The notes below the pieces were generated by a model. The model ran no database searches. It was given only the letters and a program-made list of their open reading frames with translations, and had not been told where the DNA came from. From Motiliproteus sp965230735 (lineage in GTDB: Bacteria; Pseudomonadota; Gammaproteobacteria; Pseudomonadales; Balneatricaceae), in the NCBI RefSeq assembly GCF_965230735.1, contig NZ_OZ246016.1:3596001-3660000 (forward strand): a stretch of DNA of 64,000 nt. The letters run 5' to 3'. This document shows positions 43,684 to 51,460 of this stretch, piece by piece. Both the position numbers and the translations under genes were made by a program. Position 1 is the first letter of the stretch, and every line of letters begins with the position of its first letter.

Positions 43684-45060
43684 ATGTCATCGCAACACTG
43701 GGACGAGAAAAGTTTCTGTGAGGATTACTCCAGTACCTGGGAGATCTCAGAGGACGAGGTTCATTACGGCTGGCTGGCACCCGGTGAGCGACAGCTCAAC
43801 CTGATTGATATCGATCTGGTCAACGCCAACGTGCTGGATATCGGCTGCGGCATGGGCGAAAACCTGATCGCCCTGGCCCACAAAGGCGCCAACGCCCACG
43901 GTATCGACATCTCCTCCCATATGCTCGAAGTCGCCCGTAAAAAGCTGGCCCCCTACCATGACAGCCTGACCCCGGTGCATCTGAAGCAGCAAGATATGCG
44001 CAAGACCGACTTCTTCCCCGGCATCAGCTTCGACCTGATCCTGTCGGCCTACTCGCTCGAATACCTCAGCAATCCGGGAGAGTTGAAAGAGCTGTTCTAC
44101 AACCTATTCAAGCGCCTCAAACCCGGCGGCATCTTTATTTTCTGCTTCTCCCACCAACTACAGCACTACCGCCATAACATGCTGGCCAACCATTCCAGCA
44201 AGACCGGCGACGACCAGTTTTCCACCCTGATCTATTCATTCCGTGATGTGGTCAGTGCGCTTAGCGAAGTCGGCTTTCTGATCGAACGGGTGGTCGAACA
44301 GGGCACCCAGAACCCTTCCCAGCTCAGTTATGAAGAAGCCCGCCAGTTTCCGTACCACTTTCATCCGGGCAAGAACCCCTGCCATCCACAGTTCGACAAG
44401 CAGAGTAACCAGGTCCCCCATACGGTGATCTACAAGGTCCGCAAGCTCGACAGCCACGGTCTCAAGCAGGACCAGCAACTGACCTTCAACTACCGTAACA
44501 ACCAGATCCGAATCTGGGGTCAGAACCGCACCATCGACGAGAGCTTCGACTTTGCGGTCCAAGGACGTACCTATTGTGCCCACAAGCTGGCCCGCTACGA
44601 CAACGTGGTCGGCCTCTGCGAGGCTTTCAACCTCGAAGTTGAGCCCCAACATCTGCAGCCTTTCGATGAAGCCGAACTCAAGCTCGATCTGGATGGAACC
44701 GTTCATCATCGCTCGGTCCCGGCGAACTCGATCCAGGCCCTACTTCACAGTCAACTGCTGCAGGAGGGCTTAAGTCCCTGCTACAGCCGCAGCACCTTCA
44801 TCGGCAATCAGGAGATGGAGACCGGTCTCTATATCAAGCGGCTCGACCCGATCTACGGCCAGATCGGACGCCTGTTCCCCGACCAGCAGCTCGGCATTCT
44901 GGTGTTTATCAACGGCGAGGAACCGGCCCACGGCACCATCGGCCTGGAAGATATCACCGCCACCGTCGGTGACCGGATCCAGGTGTTCTATATCGCCACC
45001 CGTTGGGGTAAAGCCTGGCGACCGAAGAGCCGCGCTGACGAGCAATTGGACCTGTTCTGA
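43684..45060 (+). CDS. class I SAM methyltransferase with novel C-terminal domain and clamp-binding-like tail
   Basis: A 458-residue protein. Residues 1-230 form a methyltransferase (motif I VLDIGCGMGENL, HGIDISSHMLEVARKKL, FDLILSAYSLEYL). Residues about 250-450 are a beta-rich domain that I cannot assign (IKRLDPIYGQIGRLFPDQQLGILVF). The protein ends exactly in EQLDLF, matching the bacterial sliding-clamp-binding consensus QL[S/D]LF. GGAGGG precedes ATG 43684. It sits directly before cmoA-cmoB but is not a Cmo enzyme. Substrate unknown; clamp contact would imply a DNA-linked role (inference). Confidence 0.8.
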   Translation: MSSQHWDEKSFCEDYSSTWEISEDEVHYGWLAPGERQLNLIDIDLVNANVLDIGCGMGENLIALAHKGANAHGIDISSHMLEVARKKLAPYHDSLTPVHLKQQDMRKTDFFPGISFDLILSAYSLEYLSNPGELKELFYNLFKRLKPGGIFIFCFSHQLQHYRHNMLANHSSKTGDDQFSTLIYSFRDVVSALSEVGFLIERVVEQGTQNPSQLSYEEARQFPYHFHPGKNPCHPQFDKQSNQVPHTVIYKVRKLDSHGLKQDQQLTFNYRNNQIRIWGQNRTIDESFDFAVQGRTYCAHKLARYDNVVGLCEAFNLEVEPQHLQPFDEAELKLDLDGTVHHRSVPANSIQALLHSQLLQEGLSPCYSRSTFIGNQEMETGLYIKRLDPIYGQIGRLFPDQQLGILVFINGEEPAHGTIGLEDITATVGDRIQVFYIATRWGKAWRPKSRADEQLDLF

Positions 45061-45086
45061 GCAGTGAGCAAATCGGTGTCGGTGTC

Positions 45087-45115
45087 ATGACGCAGAGGCC
45101 CTGAGGGCGTATAAT
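45087..45115 (+). promoter_or_regulatory. sigma-70 promoter for cmoA
   Basis: A perfect -10 TATAAT (45110-45115) lies 17 bp after ATGACG (45087-45092), about 40 bp before the cmoA start. It shows that cmoA can be transcribed separately from the methyltransferase gene upstream. Confidence 0.6.
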
Positions 45116-45156
45116 CCGCCCGTCTTCAACCCAGTCCAATACCCGGCATCCGCTCC

Positions 45157-45900
45157 ATGGCCAAAGACTCCGATCAGCTCTACGCCCAACCACTGAATCA
45201 GATCGTCGACTTCCAGTTCGACGAGCAGGTCGTTGGTGTGTTTGCCGATATGATCAACCGCTCGGTACCCGGCTATGCCACCGTGGTCAAATCCCTTGGC
45301 ATCCTGGCCGCCCGTTACGCCCAGGCCGACAGCAACTTCTATGATCTGGGCTGCTCGCTCGGTGCCGCCACGCTGTCGATGCAGCAACAGGTGCGCCAGC
45401 CCAACTGCCGATTTATCGCCATCGACAACTCCCCGGCGATGATCGAGCGCTGCCGTGAGCACCTGCAGGTGGCGGCGATGCTGGAGGAGGCCGAGCCACG
45501 AGTGGAGCTGGTCTGCGCCGATATCAATGCCGTCGAGATCAACAACGCCAGCGTGGTGGTGATGAACTTTACCCTGCAGTTTATCGCCCCGGATCAGCGT
45601 CAGGCGCTACTGCAACGAATCTATGACGGCTTGAAACCCGGCGGCATCCTGCTACTGTCCGAAAAGATCGCCTTTGAAGACAGCGATACCCAGCAGCGGC
45701 TGACCGACTGGCATCACGACTTCAAGCGCGCCAACGGTTACAGCGATCTGGAGATCAGCCAGAAGCGTTCAGCGCTGGAGAAAGTAATGCGGCCGGAGTC
45801 CCTGTCACTGCACCAACGGCGCCTTGGAAAAATAGGCTTCAGCAGCATTCAACCCTGGTTTCAGTGTTTCAACTTTGTCTCCCTAGTGGCGATCAAGTAA
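45157..45900 (+). CDS. cmoA: carboxy-SAM synthase CmoA
   Basis: A 247-residue enzyme that converts SAM and prephenate to carboxy-SAM. Family blocks are seen: LYAQPLNQIVDFQFDEQVVGVF, the SAM loop FYDLGCSLGAATLSM, IDNSPAMIERCREHL and VVVMNFTLQFIAP. The length matches E. coli CmoA. It is followed 45 bp later by cmoB, its partner enzyme. Confidence 0.97.
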   Translation: MAKDSDQLYAQPLNQIVDFQFDEQVVGVFADMINRSVPGYATVVKSLGILAARYAQADSNFYDLGCSLGAATLSMQQQVRQPNCRFIAIDNSPAMIERCREHLQVAAMLEEAEPRVELVCADINAVEINNASVVVMNFTLQFIAPDQRQALLQRIYDGLKPGGILLLSEKIAFEDSDTQQRLTDWHHDFKRANGYSDLEISQKRSALEKVMRPESLSLHQRRLGKIGFSSIQPWFQCFNFVSLVAIK

Positions 45901-45945
45901 CACCGAATCAACCCTTCACCGATATCCATCCGACGCCTGACAACC

Positions 45946-46944
45946 ATGACCGAACCGCGCCATCCGGCCCTCGACTTCAGTGATTTTTTCACCCAACTGC
46001 AGCACAGCGAACTGGCCCCTTGGGGCGAGCCCCTGCAACAGCGTATCAACGATAAGCTGACGCGGCTCAACCACGGCGATATGCCCGCCTGGCTGGCCGC
46101 CTTTGATGCCCTGCCGGAGCTGACAAGCGACAAGACGGATCTGGATCGTGGCAGCCTGCTGATCGGTACCGAGCAGGGCTGCAGCCCGGAGCAGCGCCAG
46201 CAACTGGAGCAGGCAATGCGGCAGCTGATGCCCTGGCGCAAAGGCCCCTACTCCGTATTCGGGGTCGATATCGATACCGAATGGCGCTCGGATATGAAGT
46301 GGGACCGACTCAAGGACAGCATCGCGCCGCTGCACAACCGCAACGTGCTGGATATCGGCTGCGGTAACGGTTACCACTGCTGGCGGATGCTGGCCGCCGG
46401 TGCCCGCCGGGTCATCGGCATCGATCCGTCGTGGAAGTTTCTGCTGCAGTTCCGGGCACTGAAGAAATACCTGGGCGAGCTGCCGGTCGAACTGTTGCCA
46501 CTGGGAATTGAAGAGCTACCGCAGAAGATGCAGATCTTCGATACGGTTTTCTCGATGGGGGTTTTCTATCATCGCCGCAGTCCGATCGACCATCTGCTCG
46601 AGCTTCAGAGCTTCCTGCGTCCCGGCGGTGAGCTGGTGCTGGAAACCCTGGTGATCGACGGTGATGCCCAGCAGATGCTGCTACCGGCCGACCGCTACGC
46701 CCAGATGCGCAACGTCTGGTTCCTGCCCAGTGCCGAAGCCCTATGCGGCTGGTTGGAGCGCTGCGGCTACCAGCAGGTACGCTGCGTCGATATCAACCAG
46801 ACCAGCACCGAAGAGCAACGCGCCACCGATTGGATGCAGTATCATTCGCTGGCTCAGTTTCTCGATCCGGACGATCCCAACCGCACCGTTGAAGGCTACC
46901 CGGCCCCCAAACGTGGGCTGTTTATCGCCCAGCGGCCCTATTAA
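45946..46944 (+). CDS. cmoB: tRNA U34 carboxymethyltransferase CmoB
   Basis: A 332-residue enzyme that transfers the carboxymethyl group of carboxy-SAM to hydroxyuridine 34 of tRNA. Diagnostic blocks are RKGPYSVFGVDIDTEWRSDMKWDRL, VLDIGCGNGYHCWRML, DTVFSMGVFYHRRSPIDHL and the YAQMRNVWFLPS region. Its stop overlaps that of the convergent NnrU-like gene by 4 bases. Confidence 0.97.
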   Translation: MTEPRHPALDFSDFFTQLQHSELAPWGEPLQQRINDKLTRLNHGDMPAWLAAFDALPELTSDKTDLDRGSLLIGTEQGCSPEQRQQLEQAMRQLMPWRKGPYSVFGVDIDTEWRSDMKWDRLKDSIAPLHNRNVLDIGCGNGYHCWRMLAAGARRVIGIDPSWKFLLQFRALKKYLGELPVELLPLGIEELPQKMQIFDTVFSMGVFYHRRSPIDHLLELQSFLRPGGELVLETLVIDGDAQQMLLPADRYAQMRNVWFLPSAEALCGWLERCGYQQVRCVDINQTSTEEQRATDWMQYHSLAQFLDPDDPNRTVEGYPAPKRGLFIAQRPY

Positions 46945-47621
46945 GCCGACCCGTTCACATCAGACTGATTCGCCTGCTGCTCCAGCTCCTGCGCTCGCGT
47001 TGCACTGATAGTACGACCCGGCAGAGGAATCAGTCCCGGCACCTGCCGACAGTACTGGCGATAAGCCTCGCCAAACTGCGCGATCAGTTTGCGCTCTTCC
47101 AGTCTTGAGCCAACGACAAAGTAGAGCGTCGCCAGCACACTCAGCAGTAACTGGGCTGCGTCCATCGGGCGACTCCAGATCAGTACCAGGGCAAGGAAAT
47201 ACCACGGATGCCTGACCCGACGGTGCCAACGCCCTAGCTTCAACACCGCCTGCTGATCGGGATCTCGAGCACCAAAATGGCGCAGCCGCCACTGTCGGCT
47301 GCCACTGAACTCGGCCATCGAGTAATCGCCCGAGGTACTGAAAAATCCCACCAAGGCGGCAACCGCGATACCGTTCATCAACCATCCGGTCCAACCACTC
47401 CACTGCAGCAGCAGCGGGCCGGAAGCTTGCAGATACAGCCACAGCAGCGGAAGCAGCAGCAACACAGCCAGTAGGTTGTAGAGTCCGCGATAGGCCGGCA
47501 TCAACGCAGGCCAATGCTGCAGACACCAACGTTTGCAGCGGCGGGAAGCCAGCAGGGAGTGCAAGAGACAATAGCCGGTAAAATACAACCCCAGCGCAAT
47601 CAGCGATGCTGTCACAGACAC
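46941..47621 (-). CDS. NnrU/isoprenylcysteine methyltransferase-fold membrane protein
   Basis: A 226-residue protein with about five membrane segments. The C-terminal signature of the ICMT/PEMT/NnrU membrane methyltransferase superfamily is present: VRHPWYFLALVLIW then GSRLEERKLIAQFGEAYRQYCRQVPGLIP. It may methylate a small thiol or isoprenoid, or be an NnrU-like protein; the sequence does not decide. GTG 47621 (or GTG 47615) serves as start behind GGGGA; no ATG is present. Confidence 0.8.
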   Translation of the reverse strand: MSVTASLIALGLYFTGYCLLHSLLASRRCKRWCLQHWPALMPAYRGLYNLLAVLLLLPLLWLYLQASGPLLLQWSGWTGWLMNGIAVAALVGFFSTSGDYSMAEFSGSRQWRLRHFGARDPDQQAVLKLGRWHRRVRHPWYFLALVLIWSRPMDAAQLLLSVLATLYFVVGSRLEERKLIAQFGEAYRQYCRQVPGLIPLPGRTISATRAQELEQQANQSDVNGSA

Positions 47622-47646
47622 TCCCCGTTAGATTTCAACGTAAGGA

Positions 47647-48081
47647 TCAGCCTAGCTGATGAACAACCTCAGTGGTCATCTTTACGTTGTCATGGACCGG
47701 ACAACGATCGCAGACCCGATTGAGAAACTCCGCTTTTTCGGCGTCGCTCATATCCGCATCAATCGTCGCCGAGATTCTGATCTGCTGAAAGCCGGTCCGG
47801 TCTTCGGAGGGCTTACCCAGCAGTCCGGCGGGGTTCAGCTCCCCCTCTGCAATCACTTCCATGCCGCGAAGCTCCAGTCGCTCCTGCATGGCAACGGTGC
47901 GAGCGATCGTGGCCACACAGCCTGAGATGGAGAACAGAAACAGCTCCAGCGGCGTCGGCCCTTCGTTATTACCGCGGGCATTCTGCGGTTGATCGATGGT
48001 CAGGTGATGACCACGAACATCCGCCGTGATGGTATAGCTGTTTCCCATCGTCGCACTGACGCTGACAACCTTGTTCGGCAT
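47647..48081 (-). CDS. OsmC/Ohr family peroxiredoxin-like protein
   Basis: A 144-residue OsmC-fold protein. Both redox cysteines are in place, in SISGCVATIA and in CDRCPVHDNV, along with EGPTPLELFLFSISGC. OsmC/Ohr proteins reduce organic hydroperoxides; this one is of the YhfA/OsmC-like type rather than Ohr. A GAGGGA ribosome site precedes ATG 48081. It lies 25 bp upstream of the NnrU-like gene and may share its transcript. Confidence 0.88.
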   Translation of the reverse strand: MPNKVVSVSATMGNSYTITADVRGHHLTIDQPQNARGNNEGPTPLELFLFSISGCVATIARTVAMQERLELRGMEVIAEGELNPAGLLGKPSEDRTGFQQIRISATIDADMSDAEKAEFLNRVCDRCPVHDNVKMTTEVVHQLG

Positions 48082-48168
48082 AGTAGATCCCTCGATAATA
48101 AGAAAGCCCTAATATACCTATCCGTATGGATACCGGCAAGCCAGCGTATTAACGACAGTGACCCCTGA

Positions 48169-48552
48169 TTAGAAGCGCGTGATCGGACGCGGATGGCCGT
48201 TGGAGTCGATCGCGACGAAGGTAAAACAAGCCTCGGTCACCTTCTCCTCATGATGAGAGTGGTAGCGGGTCACCCAGCTCTCAACCTTGACCTTGATGGA
48301 ACTGGTGCCGATCCGCTCCACCTGACAATAGCAGCTGAGCTCGTCACCCACTTTAACGGGCTTATGGAAGGTCATCCCGTCCACCGCCACCGTTACCACC
48401 GGCCCGCCGGCTTCTTTAGCCGCGAAACTGCCACTGGCTATATCCATCTGCGACATCAACCAGCCGCCGAAGATATCGCCATTAGCATTGGTATCGGCGG
48501 GCATCGCCAGGGTACGACTCGATGGAATCCAGTTTTGCTCTGAAGGGGACAT
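48169..48552 (-). CDS. yciA: YciA-type acyl-CoA thioesterase
   Basis: A 127-residue single hotdog domain with the YciA/BACH signatures RTLAMPADTNANGDIFGGWLMSQMD, the acidic catalytic residue in ANGDIFGG, and VDGMTFHKPVKVGDELSCYCQV. It hydrolyses a broad range of acyl-CoAs. ATG 48552 is preferred over 48603 because the family begins here. It is divergent from the Gly-rich protein gene. Confidence 0.92.
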   Translation of the reverse strand: MSPSEQNWIPSSRTLAMPADTNANGDIFGGWLMSQMDIASGSFAAKEAGGPVVTVAVDGMTFHKPVKVGDELSCYCQVERIGTSSIKVKVESWVTRYHSHHEEKVTEACFTFVAIDSNGHPRPITRF

Positions 48553-48626
48553 ACACACTCTCGTCAATTTAGATAAACAGCTATACTGCTCGGATACTAC
48601 CAAACATATCCGAGCCGAGGCCGCTT

Positions 48627-49310
48627 ATGTCACGTTTTCTTATTCCTGTCTTGAAACGCTTAGCCGTACTGTCAGTCGCGGCTCTAGTTCTGATCGCAAC
48701 CGCACCCGACCCCATCAACCCCATCGCCAATACCTATGCCAAGGGCGGTAATGGTGGTGGTAACGGCGGCGGCAACGGCGGTGGAAATGGTGGCGGCAAC
48801 GGCGGCGGTAACAGCGGAAACAACGGCCATAGCGGCGGAGCGGACGAGGATGACAGCCGGGATGCTAAAGGCCACTCAAGCCGTGGGCTGGGACATGGTC
48901 ACAACCATGCCGATAACGATCAGGTCGATGATGAGGAAAAATCAAAGGCCGACAAGCTGGGTCGGCTCAATGCCGCCAATGCTTCCGATCGTGCTCGCGA
49001 GCGCGCAGCGCCTCACTCGGCGGTCGGTCAACTGGCCAGTTACAGCGACCTGGTTAACGACAGCGAAGCGAATGTTGAAGAGCAGGCCCGCCTGGCGCTG
49101 GATACCTTGACCACGGCCAGCAACAAGCCGTTAAGCAGCTCGGTAATCGACGAGGTCAACAGCCTGCTGGGCATCTCCGAGCCCAATGCCGTCGTCGATG
49201 CGATGAAGTCGCTGCTGGATGATCCCCAGCCGAGCCCGGCGATGACGCTGAGCCGGAAGCCGCACCGGAGTCCGAGTCGACTTCCTGATTATTGGGTTTG
49301 TTGCTCGTAA
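48627..49310 (+). CDS. exported Gly/Asn-repeat protein with probable C-terminal frameshift
   Basis: A protein with a signal peptide (about residues 1-28), a tandem GGGN low-complexity run (residues about 40-65), a His/Asp-rich patch (GHGHNHADNDQ) and an acidic helical region. Function unknown; the His/Asp patch may bind metal. The last 29 residues read oddly (RKPHRSPSRLPDYWVCCS) and the ORF overlaps the convergent gene by 22 bases. Adding one C to the CCCC run at 49224-49227 would give an acidic Pro/Glu/Ser tail ending at TGA 49286-49288, exactly abutting the neighbour. A frameshift or sequencing error is therefore likely. Confidence 0.65.
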   Translation: MSRFLIPVLKRLAVLSVAALVLIATAPDPINPIANTYAKGGNGGGNGGGNGGGNGGGNGGGNSGNNGHSGGADEDDSRDAKGHSSRGLGHGHNHADNDQVDDEEKSKADKLGRLNAANASDRARERAAPHSAVGQLASYSDLVNDSEANVEEQARLALDTLTTASNKPLSSSVIDEVNSLLGISEPNAVVDAMKSLLDDPQPSPAMTLSRKPHRSPSRLPDYWVCCS

Positions 49311-50182
49311 GCCAGCTGTAACGATCTCAAATGACTGAGCAAGGGGTCATCGATCCCTTGTCCGGCCAGTTTCTCCGCTTTTCTGAAAGCAGCAACGGCC
49401 GCCCGGGTCCGAGGTCCGGCAATGCCATCTTCAACGCCCGCCGCATAACCGGCATTGTTGAGCGATAACTGCACGAAACGGGTGATGGCACGCCGCTCTT
49501 CCCGCGGATCAATCGATACTCGACCGGCAATCTGTCGCTGGATGGTTTGCCAACGCGGATGGCCGATTCGGGCGCTCAGTTTCTTGATCAATAGCGGTGC
49601 TGTCTGGTCGCCATTGTGCTCCGCCCGGCTTAACCATAGTAGCGCCATCGGTACATTTTCTCGTCCCCCCAGGCCGCTGGCATAGATCACCCCCATCGCC
49701 AGTTGGGCTTCAACCTGACCGTTCGTCGCCGCGCGTTCCATCCACTGCGCCCCCCAGGCAAGCTCAGGCTCCCCACCGCGCCCGTTCAGCATCATCTCGG
49801 CCAGGAAGTATTGAGCGGAGGCATGGCCGGATTCCGCCGCTTGGTTAAGCAGGCCTCGGGCGGCAACCGGGTCCTTATCGCCTCCCCGCCCCAGTAACCG
49901 ATTCATACCCAATAGATACTGCGCCCCGGTGTGGTTGCGCCTCGCCGAGTGAGCCAACAGCACATTGGCTTTATACAGGTCCGCTTTTCTGCCGGTTCTA
50001 TTTAGAATCAGCGCTTCTCGATAGGCACTCTCGGCATCGGTCGAATCGGCAATCTCATAGGGTTCCGTAACCTTGGTCGGTAACGACAGCTGGCAGCCGC
50101 TCAACAGCAAGACCGCTAGGCCCAACAGCAGACCGGATAGCCAACCTCGACCTAGTCGTGATGATGAAATAAGCGCAATCAA
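49289..50182 (-). CDS. Sel1-repeat lipoprotein with peptidoglycan-binding-like C-terminus
   Basis: A 297-residue lipoprotein. The signal ends in lipobox LLSGC (residues 26-30). Sel1-like repeats occupy about 75-190 (AQYLLGMNRLLGRGGDKDPVAARGLLNQAAESGHASAQY). The C-terminus resembles a PG_binding_1 domain (RFVQLSLNNAGYAAGVEDGIAGPRTRAAVAAFRK). It probably scaffolds envelope complexes at the outer membrane or periplasm. The exact partner is unknown. Confidence 0.83.
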   Translation of the reverse strand: MIALISSSRLGRGWLSGLLLGLAVLLLSGCQLSLPTKVTEPYEIADSTDAESAYREALILNRTGRKADLYKANVLLAHSARRNHTGAQYLLGMNRLLGRGGDKDPVAARGLLNQAAESGHASAQYFLAEMMLNGRGGEPELAWGAQWMERAATNGQVEAQLAMGVIYASGLGGRENVPMALLWLSRAEHNGDQTAPLLIKKLSARIGHPRWQTIQRQIAGRVSIDPREERRAITRFVQLSLNNAGYAAGVEDGIAGPRTRAAVAAFRKAEKLAGQGIDDPLLSHLRSLQLAYEQQTQ

Positions 50183-50297
50183 CTTCTATCCCCTTCCCTT
50201 TGCTATCCCGTTTCTAATTTAGATGACGCCTCACCATATCGAAACTCTTGCCAAGCGAAACACTGACCAAGAGAAACCTTAGATATGTAAATAATAT

Positions 50298-50325
50298 TTG
50301 ACATAGCGAGCAATATATCTAAACT
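50298..50325 (+). promoter_or_regulatory. sigma-70 promoter for a candidate small RNA
   Basis: A consensus -35 TTGACA (50298-50303), 16-bp spacer and TAAACT (50320-50325) as -10, in an AT-rich context. It lies about 245 bp before rarD and about 75 bp upstream of a terminator-like hairpin. Confidence 0.5.
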
Positions 50326-50331
50326 TCGCGG

Positions 50332-50434
50332 TCTAGGTCTTTGCATCTGAACGAGGAGCCTCTGCTAGTCACGGCTTCCGTGACGAGCCGAGGTATTGTG
50401 CCGCAGGTCATTTTTTGCCCTGCGGTTTTTTTTT
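50332..50434 (+). ncRNA. candidate small RNA or attenuated leader upstream of rarD
   Basis: No protein-like ORF is evident. Between the promoter and the terminator the sequence can form GAGG/CCTC (around 50353-50362) and a perfect GTCACGG-CTT-CCGTGAC hairpin (50368-50384). A 7-bp CCGCAGG/CCTGCGG terminator hairpin and nine T residues follow. The predicted transcript is about 100 nt. It could be a trans-acting small RNA, or a leader controlling rarD by termination. I do not recognise a known RNA family. Confidence 0.4.
50401..50434 (+). terminator. intrinsic terminator upstream of rarD
   Basis: CCGCAGG (50401-50407) pairs with CCTGCGG (50419-50425), followed by T9. The 3' arm and T-tract are then duplicated. 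Confidence 0.65.
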
Positions 50435-50452
50435 GCCCTGCGGTTTTTTTTT
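50417..50452 (+). repeat. exact tandem duplication of an 18-bp terminator arm
   Basis: GCCCTGCGGTTTTTTTTT occurs twice without a gap (50417-50434 and 50435-50452). Either copy can pair with the same CCGCAGG arm, giving two alternative terminators. Confidence 0.85.
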
Positions 50453-50566
50453 GCTTCGAAACCGCTAAAGTAGAGCCTCTTCACCAACAGCTTGGATTTG
50501 CAGCGGCACTATCTGCACCTTTGCCGCAATCCGTCTTTTTACCATCGTACTTAACGAGAAACGCAC

Positions 50567-51460
50567 ATGCACGCCGGAGTCTGGGCCGCCGTTGGCGCCT
50601 TTGTACTTTGGGGCTTTCTGCCTCTGTATCTGAAAACTGTTGATCATGCACAGCCCAGCGAGATTCTCGCCCATCGGATTGTCTGGTCGCTGTTGTTTGT
50701 GTTGCTGCTACTGGCTCTGAAGCGCAATTGGCGCTGGCTGGCCGACGTTCTCAAATCACCGAAACTGATGGCAACCAGCCTGGGTTGCGCGGTACTGCTG
50801 AGTATTAACTGGCTGACCTATATCTGGGCGGTCACCTCCGGTTATATCATTGAGGCCAGCCTCGGTTACTTTATCAATCCGCTGCTGAACGTCCTGATGG
50901 GGATGCTGTTTCTGGGTGAGCGACTGAGATCCCTGCAGTGGCTGGTGTTGGCTATTGCGGCCTCCGGGGTGCTCTATATGACGTTCGTGTACGGCCAGCC
51001 GCCCTGGATTGCACTGATCCTGGCATTCAGCTTCGGCTTCTACGGGCTGATTCGTAAAGGCTCACCGCTGGGCTCCATCGAAGGGTTGATGCTTGAAACC
51101 GTGGTGATTGTGCCTCCGGCGCTGATCTGGCTGTGGTATCTGTCGAGCCAGGGCCAGGCTACCTTCGGCCAAGGGGTGATGAGCGATAACCTGTTGCTGG
51201 CCGGCACCGGCATCGCCACCGCACTGCCGCTGATTCTATTCGCCTACGGCGCCAAGCGGATTACCCTGACGTTGCTGGGATTGTTGCAATACATCGGCCC
51301 CTCGATCCAACTGGTGATCGGGGTCTGGTTGTTCAACGAGGTCTTCGATGGCACCAAGGTGGTTGGCTTCAGCCTGATCTGGCTGGCGTTGGCTCTTTAT
51401 TCACTGGAAGGGTTTCTGCATCGGCGTCGAAATGCGGCGCAGCCGGCTTCCGATCGATAG
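50567..51460 (+). CDS. rarD: EamA family transporter RarD
   Basis: A 297-residue protein with about ten membrane segments and RarD signatures: GVWAAVGAFVLWGFLPLYLK, EILAHRIVWSLLFVLLLL, NWLTYIWAVTSGYIIEASLGYFINPLLNVLMG and PLILFAYGAKRITLTLLGLLQYIGP. It is a drug/metabolite-superfamily exporter; substrate unknown. The upstream leader contains a candidate RNA and terminator. Its 3' end overlaps the convergent YqgE-like gene by 92 bp. Confidence 0.93.
   Translation: MHAGVWAAVGAFVLWGFLPLYLKTVDHAQPSEILAHRIVWSLLFVLLLLALKRNWRWLADVLKSPKLMATSLGCAVLLSINWLTYIWAVTSGYIIEASLGYFINPLLNVLMGMLFLGERLRSLQWLVLAIAASGVLYMTFVYGQPPWIALILAFSFGFYGLIRKGSPLGSIEGLMLETVVIVPPALIWLWYLSSQGQATFGQGVMSDNLLLAGTGIATALPLILFAYGAKRITLTLLGLLQYIGPSIQLVIGVWLFNEVFDGTKVVGFSLIWLALALYSLEGFLHRRRNAAQPASDR

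Noticed and set aside
48741..48835. Tandem GGTGGTAAC-like DNA repeats resembling a repeat array
   Set aside because: They are the codons of the GGGN low-complexity run in the secreted protein, not CRISPR repeats; there are no spacers.
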